Shown piece after piece: positions 8,511 through 17,042 of a stretch of DNA of 22,320 bases; position 1 is the first letter of the stretch; every line of letters starts with the position of its first letter. Source of the DNA: G020353115 sp964481765. Lineage in GTDB: Bacteria > Bacteroidota > Bacteroidia > Bacteroidales > VadinHA17. The stretch spans positions 1 to 22,320 of the forward strand of contig CAYZVJ010000048.1 in NCBI GenBank assembly GCA_964481765.1. Direction: 5' to 3'. Under the pieces are notes generated by a model, which saw only the letters and a program-made list of their open reading frames with translations, had not been told where the DNA came from and did not search any database. The position numbers were made by a program, and so were the translations under genes.

Positions 8511-8524
8511 CCCGGGATCCCGGG
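8511..8524. repeat. 14-bp perfect palindrome between tRNA-Ser and exbB
   Basis: CCCGGGATCCCGGG is self-complementary and GC-rich against an AT-rich background. There is no T-run after it, so it is not a standard terminator. It may end the tRNA transcript or be a fragment of a dispersed palindrome. Its role is unknown. Confidence 0.5.
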
Positions 8525-8642
8525 TGCAGAAAACGGATGTCCGGAATCAAATTTTTGTTAACCCGTAAAGAAGCATTTTTCAATTTTTTTTTTAATACTT
8601 TGTAAACTGAATTTTTGTTATTAATTAAACGAACAACAAATC

Positions 8643-9464
8643 ATGAAAAAATTATTTGCACTTGTAGCAGTATTCGGGATGCTTTTTCTGGGGGCATCAC
8701 TCAATGCAGTTGCTCAGGAAGAAGAGACCGATACAACTACTATGGAGGAAATGGCTGACACAACTGCAGTTACTGCGGTAACTGCAGAAACTCCGGTTGA
8801 GGAGATTACAGCAACTGCCGAAGAAGGAGGTGAATTGCACAAGAAGATTAAAGCGAAATTCATTGAAGGTGGTGCCTCTTTCATGGGAGCAATATTGTTA
8901 ACCCTGATCTTCGGACTTGCACTGGCCATCGAACGGATCATTTACCTGAACCTGGCTACCACCAACACCGACAAGCTGTTGAAAAAGGTGGAGACAGCAC
9001 TGGAATCCGATGGACTTGATGCAGCAAAAGAGGTTTGCCGTAATACACGCGGTCCCGTTGCCAGCATTTTTTACCAGGGACTCGACCGCGCTGAGGAGGG
9101 GATTGAAGCTGCAGAAAAATCTGTCATTTCCTATGGTAGTGTTCAAATGGGTCTGCTCGAAAAGAACCTCTCCTGGATCTCCCTGTTTATCGCCATCGCT
9201 CCGATGTTGGGATTTATGGGAACAGTGATTGGGATGATTGATGCTTTTGACAAGATCCGGATTGCCGGTACGGTTTCTGCACAGTTGGTTGCCGGTGGTA
9301 TTCAAATCGCCCTGATTACCACAGTAACCGGTCTGATCATTGCCGTAATCCTTCAAATATTTTACAACTATATCCTGACCAAAATTGATGCCCTCGTCAA
9401 TAATATGGAGGATTCATCAATTTCCCTGATTGATATGCTTGTAAAATATAATCTAAAAAAATAA
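8643..9464 (+). CDS. exbB: ExbB/TolQ/MotA-family proton-channel protein
   Basis: This is an inner-membrane subunit of a proton-driven motor, which with ExbD harnesses the proton gradient to drive TonB. The 273 residues start with a signal-peptide-like segment (1-25, ending NAVAQ) and a Thr/Glu-rich acidic linker (about 26-65). This kind of N-terminal extension is absent from E. coli ExbB but common in Bacteroidota homologues. The channel domain follows: a helix at about 75-98 (FMGAILLTLIFGLALAIERI), a cytoplasmic helical part, then two helices at about 178-203 and 212-245, with the conserved stretch APMLGFMGTVIGMIDAF. It leads the cluster with three downstream genes spaced 6, 37 and -1 bases. 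TolQ-like function is possible, as no TolR/Pal genes are in view. Confidence 0.88.
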   Translation: MKKLFALVAVFGMLFLGASLNAVAQEEETDTTTMEEMADTTAVTAVTAETPVEEITATAEEGGELHKKIKAKFIEGGASFMGAILLTLIFGLALAIERIIYLNLATTNTDKLLKKVETALESDGLDAAKEVCRNTRGPVASIFYQGLDRAEEGIEAAEKSVISYGSVQMGLLEKNLSWISLFIAIAPMLGFMGTVIGMIDAFDKIRIAGTVSAQLVAGGIQIALITTVTGLIIAVILQIFYNYILTKIDALVNNMEDSSISLIDMLVKYNLKK

Positions 9465-9470
9465 TCAATC

Positions 9471-9929
9471 ATGTCCAGAAATTTAGCAAAAATAGTAACA
9501 TATGTCCTGTATGCCCTGATGGTCGTGTCTGTCGTGTTGGCCGTGCTATTCTATTTCGGTAAAGTCGTCCCGGGAACAGAAGGAACGAACATGCATGAGC
9601 CGGTGATCACGAAAACCATACTTCTCTGGGCAGGAATTCTTGCAGGAGTAACCGCATTATTATCCCTGGCATTTCCTATTATTAATATAGTAACCAATCC
9701 AAAAGCAATAAAAAGTACGCTGATTACCCTGGTGGGAGTAGCCATCCTGATTTTTGTTGCCTGGATGCTGGCATCCGATGCTGTTCTGGATTTACCACAA
9801 TATGAAGGGAAAGATAATGTGCCAAAGATTCTGAAACTTGCTGGCACCGGGTTGTATACAACCTATATCCTGGCAGGTCTGGCAGTTCTTGCTATTCTGT
9901 ATTCGGAGATAGCTAAGTATTTTAAATAA
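9471..9929 (+). CDS. Four-helix membrane protein between exbB and exbD, function unknown
   Basis: The product has 152 residues with four clear hydrophobic helices at about 9-29 (VTYVLYALMVVSVVLAVLFY), 50-75, 82-101 (TLITLVGVAILIFVAWMLA) and 128-148 (TYILAGLAVLAILYSEIA). Soluble parts are short, and there is no catalytic motif. It begins 6 bases after exbB and is followed by exbD, so it is probably cotranscribed. A membrane protein in this slot is, from memory, common in Bacteroidales clusters of this type and may be an accessory subunit of the proton channel. No function is known. Confidence 0.75.
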   Translation: MSRNLAKIVTYVLYALMVVSVVLAVLFYFGKVVPGTEGTNMHEPVITKTILLWAGILAGVTALLSLAFPIINIVTNPKAIKSTLITLVGVAILIFVAWMLASDAVLDLPQYEGKDNVPKILKLAGTGLYTTYILAGLAVLAILYSEIAKYFK

Positions 9930-9966
9930 ACAGGAAGCCCCGGGGCTTCCCAAACGTTGACCAGAT

Positions 9967-10551
9967 ATGGCAAAAAGGGAACTACAACCAATAAATGCAG
10001 GATCCATGGCAGATATTGCCTTTCTCCTGCTGATCTTCTTCCTTGTCACTACAACAATGGACGTGGATACCGGATTGATGAGGGGTTTGCCACAGTTGCC
10101 GGACAAGGATGAACCGGAACAAAAGGATGAGATCCATGACAGGAACGTATTTGTTGTTCTGATTAATAAAAACGATGAACTCCTGGTTGAAAACAAACCT
10201 ACCAGTGTTTTTGAACTGCGTGAATTAGCCAAGGAGTTTATCGCAAATCCTGAAAATAAATCCAATCTGCCTGAATTAGTGGAAAAAGATCTTCCCTTTT
10301 TTGGTAAGACAATGGTAACCAAAAACGCTGTAATCTCGCTTCAAAACGACAGGGGTACATCCTATGGCATGTATATCAAAGTACAGAATGAACTGCTCGC
10401 AGCAAAACAGGAACTTCGGGATGAAATCTCCCGACGACAATTCGGAATGAAATATGCCGACCTGGATGAGGAAAAAATGGAAGCGGTTAAGGACTATTAC
10501 CCATCTGTACTGTCAGAAGCAGAACCGAAAGAAATTGGAGGACGAAAATAA
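9967..10551 (+). CDS. exbD: ExbD/TolR-family biopolymer transport protein (first copy)
   Basis: ExbD works with ExbB to couple proton flow to TonB. This copy has 194 residues: a short basic cytoplasmic start, one transmembrane helix at about 12-31 (GSMADIAFLLLIFFLVTTTM) that contains the essential-type Asp at position 16, and a long periplasmic part. It is longer than the usual 135-150 residues; the extra length is at the C-terminus (about 145-194, with LLAAKQELRDEISRRQFG and an acidic tail). The stop codon overlaps the next gene's start by one base (TAATG), which suggests translational coupling and a fixed ratio of the two ExbD forms. Confidence 0.9.
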   Translation: MAKRELQPINAGSMADIAFLLLIFFLVTTTMDVDTGLMRGLPQLPDKDEPEQKDEIHDRNVFVVLINKNDELLVENKPTSVFELRELAKEFIANPENKSNLPELVEKDLPFFGKTMVTKNAVISLQNDRGTSYGMYIKVQNELLAAKQELRDEISRRQFGMKYADLDEEKMEAVKDYYPSVLSEAEPKEIGGRK

Positions 10552-11024
10552 TGTCGAAATTTAAAAAGAAAGGAAAAAAGAGTGTTGGCGCTTTAAATAC
10601 CGCCTCCCTCCCCGATATCGTCTTTATGCTGCTGTTTTTCTTCATGACTACAACGGTCATGCGGGAAGTGGATCTGAAGATCACCGTGAAAGTGCCCGAT
10701 GCCACCGAAGCTGAAAAACTGGAAAAGAAATCACTGGTTAGCTTTATCTATGTCGGAGAACCACTTCCCCAGCATCAGGCAATGTTCGGTACTGAACCCA
10801 GAATTCAGCTGAACGATCAGTTTAAACGGGTGGAAGATATCCAGGATTTTATTGCACAGGAACGCGATGCAATGGATGAAAACGACCGGAACAAAATGCT
10901 GGTTTCCCTGAAAGTCGATGAAAAGACCAAGATGGGAATTATCGTCGATATTAAAATGGCTCTGAGAAGAGCAAATGCACTGAAAATCAGCTATTCCTCA
11001 ACAAAAGTCGACAAGATAAAATAA
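10551..11024 (+). CDS. exbD: ExbD/TolR-family biopolymer transport protein (second copy)
   Basis: This second ExbD has 157 residues. A strongly basic N-terminus (SKFKKKGKK) is followed by one transmembrane helix at about 19-37 (SLPDIVFMLLFFFMTTTV) containing Asp22, equivalent to the proton-carrying Asp of the family. The rest is periplasmic (about 40-157). It starts on the last base of the first exbD stop codon. The two paralogues differ a lot outside the membrane helix, so they probably form a heteromeric pair rather than being redundant copies. It is the last gene of the cluster; a strong terminator begins 17 bases later. Confidence 0.9.
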   Translation: MSKFKKKGKKSVGALNTASLPDIVFMLLFFFMTTTVMREVDLKITVKVPDATEAEKLEKKSLVSFIYVGEPLPQHQAMFGTEPRIQLNDQFKRVEDIQDFIAQERDAMDENDRNKMLVSLKVDEKTKMGIIVDIKMALRRANALKISYSSTKVDKIK

Positions 11025-11040
11025 TTTTTTCAATCCACAG

Positions 11041-11073
11041 AAAAAGCTGTTTCACCACGAAGCAGCTTTTTTT
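11041..11073 (+). terminator. Intrinsic terminator of the exb cluster
   Basis: AAAAAGCTGTTTC pairs with GAAGCAGCTTTTT (13 pairs, one G-U) around the loop ACCAC, and a T-run continues to about 11073. It follows the second exbD stop codon. The A-run on the left arm could let it act in both directions. Confidence 0.85.
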
Positions 11074-11150
11074 ATTAATTTTTTTACGCCCGCTAATCCC
11101 TCCGCAAACAGCGGGGAATACGCTCGCAGGATTTAAAAGCAGAAAACGCA

Positions 11151-12209
11151 ATGAGATTCGTATTCATTTCTATTGTAATAGTATTTCTTTTCCGATCAAT
11201 TGGTTATCCCCAGGGTATGGACTTCTCCGGGATGAAGGTTTTCTGGAGAATAATGGAAACACTTGAAAATGACATCATGCCCTCAGATCAAATGTGGAAT
11301 GAACTGTTCAGTACTCCGGGTTATGTTACCGGGAATGAACATGAATTCACGCATGACTACTTCAAAAAATTCTATACGTTAGCCTTTATGCCCTCAAAAA
11401 AGTATGAGCTGGAAAAAGAATTGCAAAGATCGAGCTTCTACACACCATATCTAAGGCACATTGCCGATATTATGAAAAAGAAGAATGATATTAAAAAGAA
11501 ACAGAAAGAACTGGAAAAATCAAATGAAGTGTTTATTCAGGCATTTGACAGAGTGAAGCGTTACCTGCCTGAAGGCATTACTGAAAAGTATCCCAAACCA
11601 ACCATTGCATTCATGATATTTGGACCTGATGGAAGGGGGTATGAAACAATCTTGGTAGACCTGGTATATTTCCTGCAAAATGAAGAACAGGCTGTCGGTT
11701 TCATTGCTCATGAAATGCACCATTACTATCAAAACCAAGAATCTGTAATGAGAGAAGGTGAAACGGAATTGCTTTGGGTAATTAAACAGATCTATGCCGA
11801 AGGTCTTGCCGACCAGATTGATAAAAAAGTGGAATTCTTTGGTGATGGTAAAACTGCTCAGGGTGACCGGGCAAAGAGATACCGTGAACTTGTTTATGAC
11901 AGTCCGAACGTGATACGAAAAATGGATAGCCTATTGAACGATATCGTGCTTTCTCCTGAACGATACAAAACAAATGCCCTGAAGATATCTGGGTTAGTTC
12001 CTCAAAGCGGACATCCCACCGGCTATTACATGGCCAACGCATTATTGGACCATGCAGGTACTGAAAGCCTGGTGGAAAATTTTGGAAACCCTTTTTCATT
12101 CTTTCGAAGATACAGTGACATGGCTTGTCGCTCTAATGGAAAATATCCGCCATTTTCTGATGAAGCATTGCAATTGATAGGAGAGTTGGAAGAACGATAC
12201 GCAAAGTAG
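11151..12209 (+). CDS. Putative secreted zinc-dependent protease (HExxH, gluzincin-like), unassigned family
   Basis: The product has 352 residues with an N-terminal signal peptide (about 1-21, FVFISIVIVFLFRSIGYPQG). The key motif is HEMHH at 187-191, an HExxH zinc site, followed about 27 residues later by AEGLAD, in which Glu217 could be the third ligand. The layout (helical region, LVYFLQNEEQAVGFIAHEMH, EGLADQIDKK) is like that of predicted zinc proteases annotated as DUF families in Bacteroidota, of the DUF5700/DUF2268 kind. This match is from memory and not certain. The middle (about 105-125) is a charged coiled-coil-like helix. It lies alone between the exb terminator and a convergent minus-strand pair. 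Its substrate is unknown. Confidence 0.65.
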   Translation: MRFVFISIVIVFLFRSIGYPQGMDFSGMKVFWRIMETLENDIMPSDQMWNELFSTPGYVTGNEHEFTHDYFKKFYTLAFMPSKKYELEKELQRSSFYTPYLRHIADIMKKKNDIKKKQKELEKSNEVFIQAFDRVKRYLPEGITEKYPKPTIAFMIFGPDGRGYETILVDLVYFLQNEEQAVGFIAHEMHHYYQNQESVMREGETELLWVIKQIYAEGLADQIDKKVEFFGDGKTAQGDRAKRYRELVYDSPNVIRKMDSLLNDIVLSPERYKTNALKISGLVPQSGHPTGYYMANALLDHAGTESLVENFGNPFSFFRRYSDMACRSNGKYPPFSDEALQLIGELEERYAK

Positions 12210-12227
12210 TAATTTCGGATACAACCG

Positions 12228-12539
12228 TTAAAGCTTTTTATAAAACTCCCTCATTGTTTTCAGGTATTCTTCAAAGGCAGACTTTCCCTTTTTATTCATC
12301 GAAATGAGGGTCCGCGGTCGTTTCTTATAAAAGGTCTTTTCAATAGAAACATACCCGGCTTTTTCCAGCTTGCTCAGGTGACTCGATAAATTTCCCTGGG
12401 AAAGTCCGGTTTCGTTCAACAGAAACGTAAAATCCACCTGTTCTGCAGCATTCAGGATAGCCAGCAGAACAATCCGGGCAGGTTCGTGGATGATCTTATC
12501 CGTCCCGATAACCTGCTTTATGATCAGATCTTCACTCAT
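12228..12539 (-). CDS. Small winged-helix transcriptional regulator
   Basis: The protein has 103 residues, almost all a winged helix-turn-helix: HEPARIVLLAILNAAEQVDF, recognition helix near 46-60 (LSQGNLSSHLSKLEKAGYVS), then a basic wing (EKTFYKKRPRTLISMNKKG) and a C-terminal dimerisation helix (FEEYLKTMREFYKK). This resembles the MarR/ArsR-like family often named winged helix DNA-binding (HTH_34). There are no Cys ligands for metal sensing. Its start overlaps the end of the upstream membrane-protein gene by 8 bases, so they form an operon. In such pairs the regulator often controls its own operon; the palindrome at the promoter supports this. Confidence 0.85.
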   Translation of the reverse strand: MSEDLIIKQVIGTDKIIHEPARIVLLAILNAAEQVDFTFLLNETGLSQGNLSSHLSKLEKAGYVSIEKTFYKKRPRTLISMNKKGKSAFEEYLKTMREFYKKL

Positions 12540-13176
12540 GTTCGAAATCAGCTTTAACGTTTTGTAACGGGTGAGTTTTCAGAAACCGGGCAAGCCTGAT
12601 CGTTCCGTATATGATAATCAATGCTCCTGGAATACAGAAAATAAACAGATCTCCCGGGAGGTTAAAAATCGTATCCAGACCTAATGGCTCGTCCAGGAAA
12701 AAGCCAATCCCTGCTGCCAGTCCAACTACGTACAGACTGTACAAACCAACCAGCCAGGCAACAAAGCTCATCAGCAACAGGATCGCTCCGAAAAGAATAA
12801 CCGGAGGTATGCTTAACATTTGACCGTGGATGAATTGCACTTTGAAAATTGAAGCAGCGAGCATCAGGATGGTTAATCCGAAACTGATCAGGAGGAAAAT
12901 CTTCAGTATAATCAACCTTCCCCCTTTTACCGGTCGCATCTTTATATAACCGATCCTGGGAGTGGTGATGAAGTACTTGGCAAGCAGCATCGGGACCAGC
13001 AGGATGAGGATCAGAAAACGAATGTACCAGGGAATACTCCATTCCAAGTAGGTGTAAATGCCATTTATCCCGGCAGCCCCGAGCATCAAACCAAAGAAAA
13101 TATCCAGGATGCCGTCACGGCTTTGCAGGAAAAGAACACTCTTTTCAATCTGCTTTGGATCTAATTTTTTATACAT
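12532..13176 (-). CDS. Multi-pass membrane protein of unknown function, operon partner of a winged-helix regulator
   Basis: The product has 214 residues and about six hydrophobic helices: near 24-46 (ILDIFFGLMLGAAGINGIYT), 50-68 (WYIRFLILILLVPMLLAKYF), 87-108, 121-137, 139-158 and 172-190. Basic loops (KMRPVKGGR, RLARFLKTHP) suggest a cytosolic C-terminus. No ABC, transporter or enzyme motif is present. It is cotranscribed with the small regulator, which overlaps its 3' end. The pairing suggests a stress- or envelope-responsive module, but that is inference only. The start codon is 15 bases after TTTGTACT repeats in the promoter area. Confidence 0.7.
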   Translation of the reverse strand: MYKKLDPKQIEKSVLFLQSRDGILDIFFGLMLGAAGINGIYTYLEWSIPWYIRFLILILLVPMLLAKYFITTPRIGYIKMRPVKGGRLIILKIFLLISFGLTILMLAASIFKVQFIHGQMLSIPPVILFGAILLLMSFVAWLVGLYSLYVVGLAAGIGFFLDEPLGLDTIFNLPGDLFIFCIPGALIIIYGTIRLARFLKTHPLQNVKADFEHE

Positions 13177-13191
13177 GGCAAATCAGTTTTA

Positions 13192-13222
13192 TTTGTACTG
13201 CATTATTGTTTGTACTACAAAC
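13192..13222. promoter_or_regulatory. Likely operator of the membrane-protein/regulator operon
   Basis: GTTTGTACTACAAAC at 13208-13222 is a perfect 15-bp palindrome (7-1-7). A second TTTGTACT half-site lies 17 bases away at 13192-13199. The palindrome overlaps the -7 box and the expected transcription start of the minus-strand operon, where a repressor would block transcription. The natural candidate ligand-binding protein is the winged-helix regulator of the same operon. Confidence 0.6.
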
Positions 13223-13248
13223 TTAATATTAATACAATAATTATGCAA
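13218..13248 (-). promoter_or_regulatory. Promoter of the membrane-protein/regulator operon
   Basis: On the minus strand, TTG (rc of 13246-13248) is followed after 20 bases by TAAGTTTG (rc of 13218-13225), an exact match to TAnnTTTG. The gene start is 42 bases downstream. The -7 box shares five bases with the 15-bp palindrome. Confidence 0.55.
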
Positions 13249-13370
13249 GAATTTTGAGATATTTTTTTATCGATTATCTCCATCTATCTGAATCAAGCCA
13301 GAAGGATTCATGCAACCGGCAGACCTACGGATTTACGATAAAAAGACCACTTAGAATAATACACGGGTTT

Positions 13371-13402
13371 TTTGTATTTGATCATCGGAAAGACTAACTT
13401 TA
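13371..13402 (+). promoter_or_regulatory. Promoter of the large surface-protein gene
   Basis: TTTG at 13371-13374, 20 bases, TAACTTTA at 13395-13402 (one mismatch to TAnnTTTG). The start codon is 18 bases later, giving a short leader. Confidence 0.45.
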
Positions 13403-13420
13403 TCTATCCAAACCAGAACC

Positions 13421-16400
13421 ATGTTTCGGATTAATTCAAGGTTTATTCTTATCGTATATGCGGTAGGAATATTCATTACCGTAAATGATCATTGTGCATA
13501 TTCGAATTTCACTCCGGCAGAACGCGTTTCTGAATTTCTAACCCTCTTTGCTGAAACCAATCAAACGGAATCGGAAGGTAAATCAGCTCCCGATCCTCCG
13601 GTATTGCTAACACCGGCAGATGGATCATCGGGTATCAATACTCGTCCGGGCCTCACCTGGGAGTTTTCAGCAGGAGTAACTGCCTGGCATCTTCAGGTTT
13701 CCCTAAACGAATCTTTTTCTCCCACCATTTTTAACGACACAACCATCATCAAAAATTCACGGCAGGTGGGTGCATTACCATGCAACCGCAACGTGTACTG
13801 GCGTGTAAGGGCTAAAAATGCAGACGGTTGGAGCTCCTATTCCAATACATCCAGCTTCCGCACACTGGAAGCACCTCAAAACACGACAATATCGATACGT
13901 AGCTCATTTACCTCACCGGGAAGCAGACCTTCCGGACTTGCCTGGGATGGCAGGAATCTCTGGATGGTTGATAACCTGAGAAACCTGTACAAAATGGATG
14001 CAACCGGAAACGTAATCACGAGTTTCCCGGTACTCGGATTTTCCGACGACAGGGGTCTGACCTGGGACGGAACCGGTTTATGGATTGTTGTGGGGATACA
14101 TAATTATAAGATGGATACCCTGGGGAATGTGATCGATACCCTGAATGTGCAACACTGGTGGCATAGTGGCCTGGATTGGGATGGTAAATACTGGTGGTTC
14201 GGAAATTATAATTCAAGTACGCTTCACAAGCATGACAGAGAGGGCAATGAAATTCTGAATTTTGAACTGAATGAGATCTTCGGTCATCCCACCGGTCTGG
14301 CTTATGATGGGATTAACCTTTGGGTCGGCACCTCGAGTGAAGGATTCACCGATGATATTTTCAAGTACTCAACCTTGGGGGCATATGTGTATGAATTCGA
14401 TCTGGGAACTATTGGTATAAGTCCGGTCTCAGGTTCCTACGCCGCAGTGGCATGGGACGGGCAATCACTCTGGTATGCTTCTGATGATCAGTTTACCATT
14501 TACCGTTTTAACGTACCCTATTACCATCAGGTGCCAGCTGTTCCTTCTTTACTTTTGCCTGTCGATGGTGATGTTAATGTTGATATCACGCCAATCCTGG
14601 ACTGGAGTGAATCCCTGAATGCTGAAAAATATGACCTCCAGGTTGCCACCGATAATTCATTCAATAACCTGGTATTCGATATCCACGATATTTCATCCAC
14701 CTCACACCAGCTGGGAGCACTGGAAAAGATGACCACCTATTACTGGCATGTCAGGGCAACCAATCCTGTGGGAGCCAGTCTTTTTTCTTCAACCCGATCT
14801 TTTACCACACGGGGCATGGAATCTCCCGAAACTGTTTCAGCAACATACAGCAATGGTGCCATTACACTGGCATGGAACCGGGTGGATGAACCCGACCTGG
14901 CACAGTACAACATATACCGGGATTTATCTTCTCCTGCAGCAACTTTTCTGGATTGCATTGTAAATCCTTCAGCTGCTGATACTTTCTATGTTGATGACAA
15001 TGTTACAGCCGGGATGGATTACTACTACCGGATCACATTGCAGGATAGTTATGGAAATGAAAGCGGTTTTTCCAATGAAGCACATTGTGTTGTACCCTTT
15101 GATCTTCATTCCGACTCCCTGGCTCTGGTGGCTTTGTATGAAAGCTCTGACGGTGCAAACTGGACCGATCGCAGCAACTGGCTAACCGGAAAGGTATCCA
15201 CCTGGTTCGGGATAACGGTATCGGCTAACCGGGTTGTTTCAATCAACCTGGATCACAACAACCTGAAAGGAACAATTCCCTCATCGCTCTGTCAGCTCGA
15301 TCAGCTGCAGGAGTTGATTCTTCCAGACAACCAGCTATCCGGAATAATTTCATCCGCAATCGGCAATCTCGTGAATCTGCAGCGGATCGATCTAAATACA
15401 AATCAACTTTCGGGGGAAATCCCACCGGAAATTGGAGGTTTATCCAACCTGCAGGAACTATTGCTGGATGATAATCAGTTCTCAGGATCCATTCCGGATG
15501 CACTCGGTAACCTTTCCGGTTTGACACGCCTCAACCTGTCATCCAATCAGCTTACCGGGACGTTCCCTGCATCCCTTGGGAATATCACTTCTCTGACAGA
15601 CCTTCAACTGTTTTCCAATAACCTGGAAGGTCAGATCCCTGCTGAGATCAGCAACCTGACCAATTTAACTTCACTATTGCTCGAGCACAATGAGTTTACG
15701 GATCCGGTACCCGTGGAATGGAATAAACTCACCCAGTTGGAAGTGCTGCATCTGAACGATAATCAATTGGAATACCTTCCAGATCTTTCAGCGCTTACTT
15801 CGCTGAATGAACTGAAGATTGATGCGAACAGGTTCACGTTTGAGGATATTGAGCCGAATATCGGTGTCCCGGATCTGACATATATTTATTCCCCCCAGGA
15901 TAGTGTTGGAACAGAAAAAATTGGTATGGTGGCAATTGATTCCACTTTTACGGTCACTATTGAGGTAGGCGGATTACATAATATGTACCAGTGGTACCTG
16001 AACGGAACGTTAATCTCCGGGGCTGATACGGATGAATACACCGTCGATCCGGTGAAAAATGAAGATTACGGAACCTACCATTGTGAAATTACCAATACTG
16101 TTGCTCCCCTGCTTACATTGATCAGCCGGCCCATTCATCTTATACCTTCAGACAACTATATCGTTGTAACGGATGAATTGCCCTATGCTGAAGATTTTGA
16201 AAACGGTGCTGAATACTGGACAACTGGAGGAACAAACTCCTCATGGCAACTTGGAACGCCTTCCGGCGCAACGATCAATGTCCCGGCATCGGGATCAGAT
16301 ACCTGGATGACAAATCTATCGGGAAACTACAATGCGAATGAAGTGTCCTGGGTAAAGGGTCCCCTCTTCAATCTCTCTCTGCTCTCCAATCCCGCCATTG

Positions 16401-17008
16401 AGATAAAGGTATGGTGGGATTGTGAAGGGACCTATGACGGAGCCACCCTGCAATATTCCGAGGATACGGCAAAAACCTGGCATACACTTCAGAAGCCTAC
16501 AAACTACCTCTGGTATAACAGTTCGAATGTAGTTGGATTAATGAATATCACCGGTTCCGGGAAAGGCTGGTCAGGAGATGGAATGTTTGGGACCGGAAGC
16601 AACGAATGGGTTACGGTCCGGGCTCCCATTGCCGGACCGGTTGATTACGGAGGGCTCACCTTCCGGATCCTTTTTGTATCCAATGGTTTATATGAAAACG
16701 ACGGTTTTGCTTTTGACGATGTGAAAATATTTAATGATGTCACTGCCGGTATGAAAGCGGTCAGCGATAACCAGGACATCCGGATTTACCCCAACCCTTT
16801 CCATGAATCTGCCCTGGTCGAGTTTGAGAATCCTTCACATGAATGCTTTCGGCTTACCCTTACGGATCTATCGGGAAAGGTTGTCCGGATTATTAATGAA
16901 ATCACTGCACACAGCATTGAACTTAAGAGGGAATTGCTCTCTCCCGGATTATACATCATCGAAATGAGGGGATCGAAAACCTACCGGAGTATGATCGTGA
17001 TTGAATAG
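13421..17008 (+). CDS. Large T9SS-exported surface protein with FN3-like, propeller-like and LRR modules
   Basis: A 1195-residue secreted protein. A signal peptide (1-28) precedes an FN3/Ig-like module (about 58-150). A propeller-like section (about 155-370) follows, with repeated GLAWDGRNLW, GLTWDGTGLW, GLDWDGKYWW and AVAWDGQSLW units. Two more FN3-like modules (374-465, 468-560) lead into a leucine-rich region (about 561-820) of plant-type repeats (L..L..L.L..N.LSG.IP..LGNL), with the cap LVALYESSDGANW. After it come an Ig-like domain (about 843-910) and a lectin- or MAM-like region (about 923-1110, EDFENGAEYW). The last 78 residues are a type A sorting domain (IRIYPNPF... LSGKVVRI... LSPGLYIIEM), used by the T9SS for export and cell-surface attachment. 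It is probably an adhesin or binding protein. No catalytic residues were seen, and LRR counts may vary between strains. Confidence 0.85.
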   Translation: MFRINSRFILIVYAVGIFITVNDHCAYSNFTPAERVSEFLTLFAETNQTESEGKSAPDPPVLLTPADGSSGINTRPGLTWEFSAGVTAWHLQVSLNESFSPTIFNDTTIIKNSRQVGALPCNRNVYWRVRAKNADGWSSYSNTSSFRTLEAPQNTTISIRSSFTSPGSRPSGLAWDGRNLWMVDNLRNLYKMDATGNVITSFPVLGFSDDRGLTWDGTGLWIVVGIHNYKMDTLGNVIDTLNVQHWWHSGLDWDGKYWWFGNYNSSTLHKHDREGNEILNFELNEIFGHPTGLAYDGINLWVGTSSEGFTDDIFKYSTLGAYVYEFDLGTIGISPVSGSYAAVAWDGQSLWYASDDQFTIYRFNVPYYHQVPAVPSLLLPVDGDVNVDITPILDWSESLNAEKYDLQVATDNSFNNLVFDIHDISSTSHQLGALEKMTTYYWHVRATNPVGASLFSSTRSFTTRGMESPETVSATYSNGAITLAWNRVDEPDLAQYNIYRDLSSPAATFLDCIVNPSAADTFYVDDNVTAGMDYYYRITLQDSYGNESGFSNEAHCVVPFDLHSDSLALVALYESSDGANWTDRSNWLTGKVSTWFGITVSANRVVSINLDHNNLKGTIPSSLCQLDQLQELILPDNQLSGIISSAIGNLVNLQRIDLNTNQLSGEIPPEIGGLSNLQELLLDDNQFSGSIPDALGNLSGLTRLNLSSNQLTGTFPASLGNITSLTDLQLFSNNLEGQIPAEISNLTNLTSLLLEHNEFTDPVPVEWNKLTQLEVLHLNDNQLEYLPDLSALTSLNELKIDANRFTFEDIEPNIGVPDLTYIYSPQDSVGTEKIGMVAIDSTFTVTIEVGGLHNMYQWYLNGTLISGADTDEYTVDPVKNEDYGTYHCEITNTVAPLLTLISRPIHLIPSDNYIVVTDELPYAEDFENGAEYWTTGGTNSSWQLGTPSGATINVPASGSDTWMTNLSGNYNANEVSWVKGPLFNLSLLSNPAIEIKVWWDCEGTYDGATLQYSEDTAKTWHTLQKPTNYLWYNSSNVVGLMNITGSGKGWSGDGMFGTGSNEWVTVRAPIAGPVDYGGLTFRILFVSNGLYENDGFAFDDVKIFNDVTAGMKAVSDNQDIRIYPNPFHESALVEFENPSHECFRLTLTDLSGKVVRIINEITAHSIELKRELLSPGLYIIEMRGSKTYRSMIVIE

Positions 17009-17042
17009 ACAGGATTTTAAGTTAACCATCCAAACCGGAACC

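Noticed and set aside
9792..10322. 176-residue minus-strand open frame
   Set aside because: It runs antisense to the four-helix protein and exbD, both of which are well supported.
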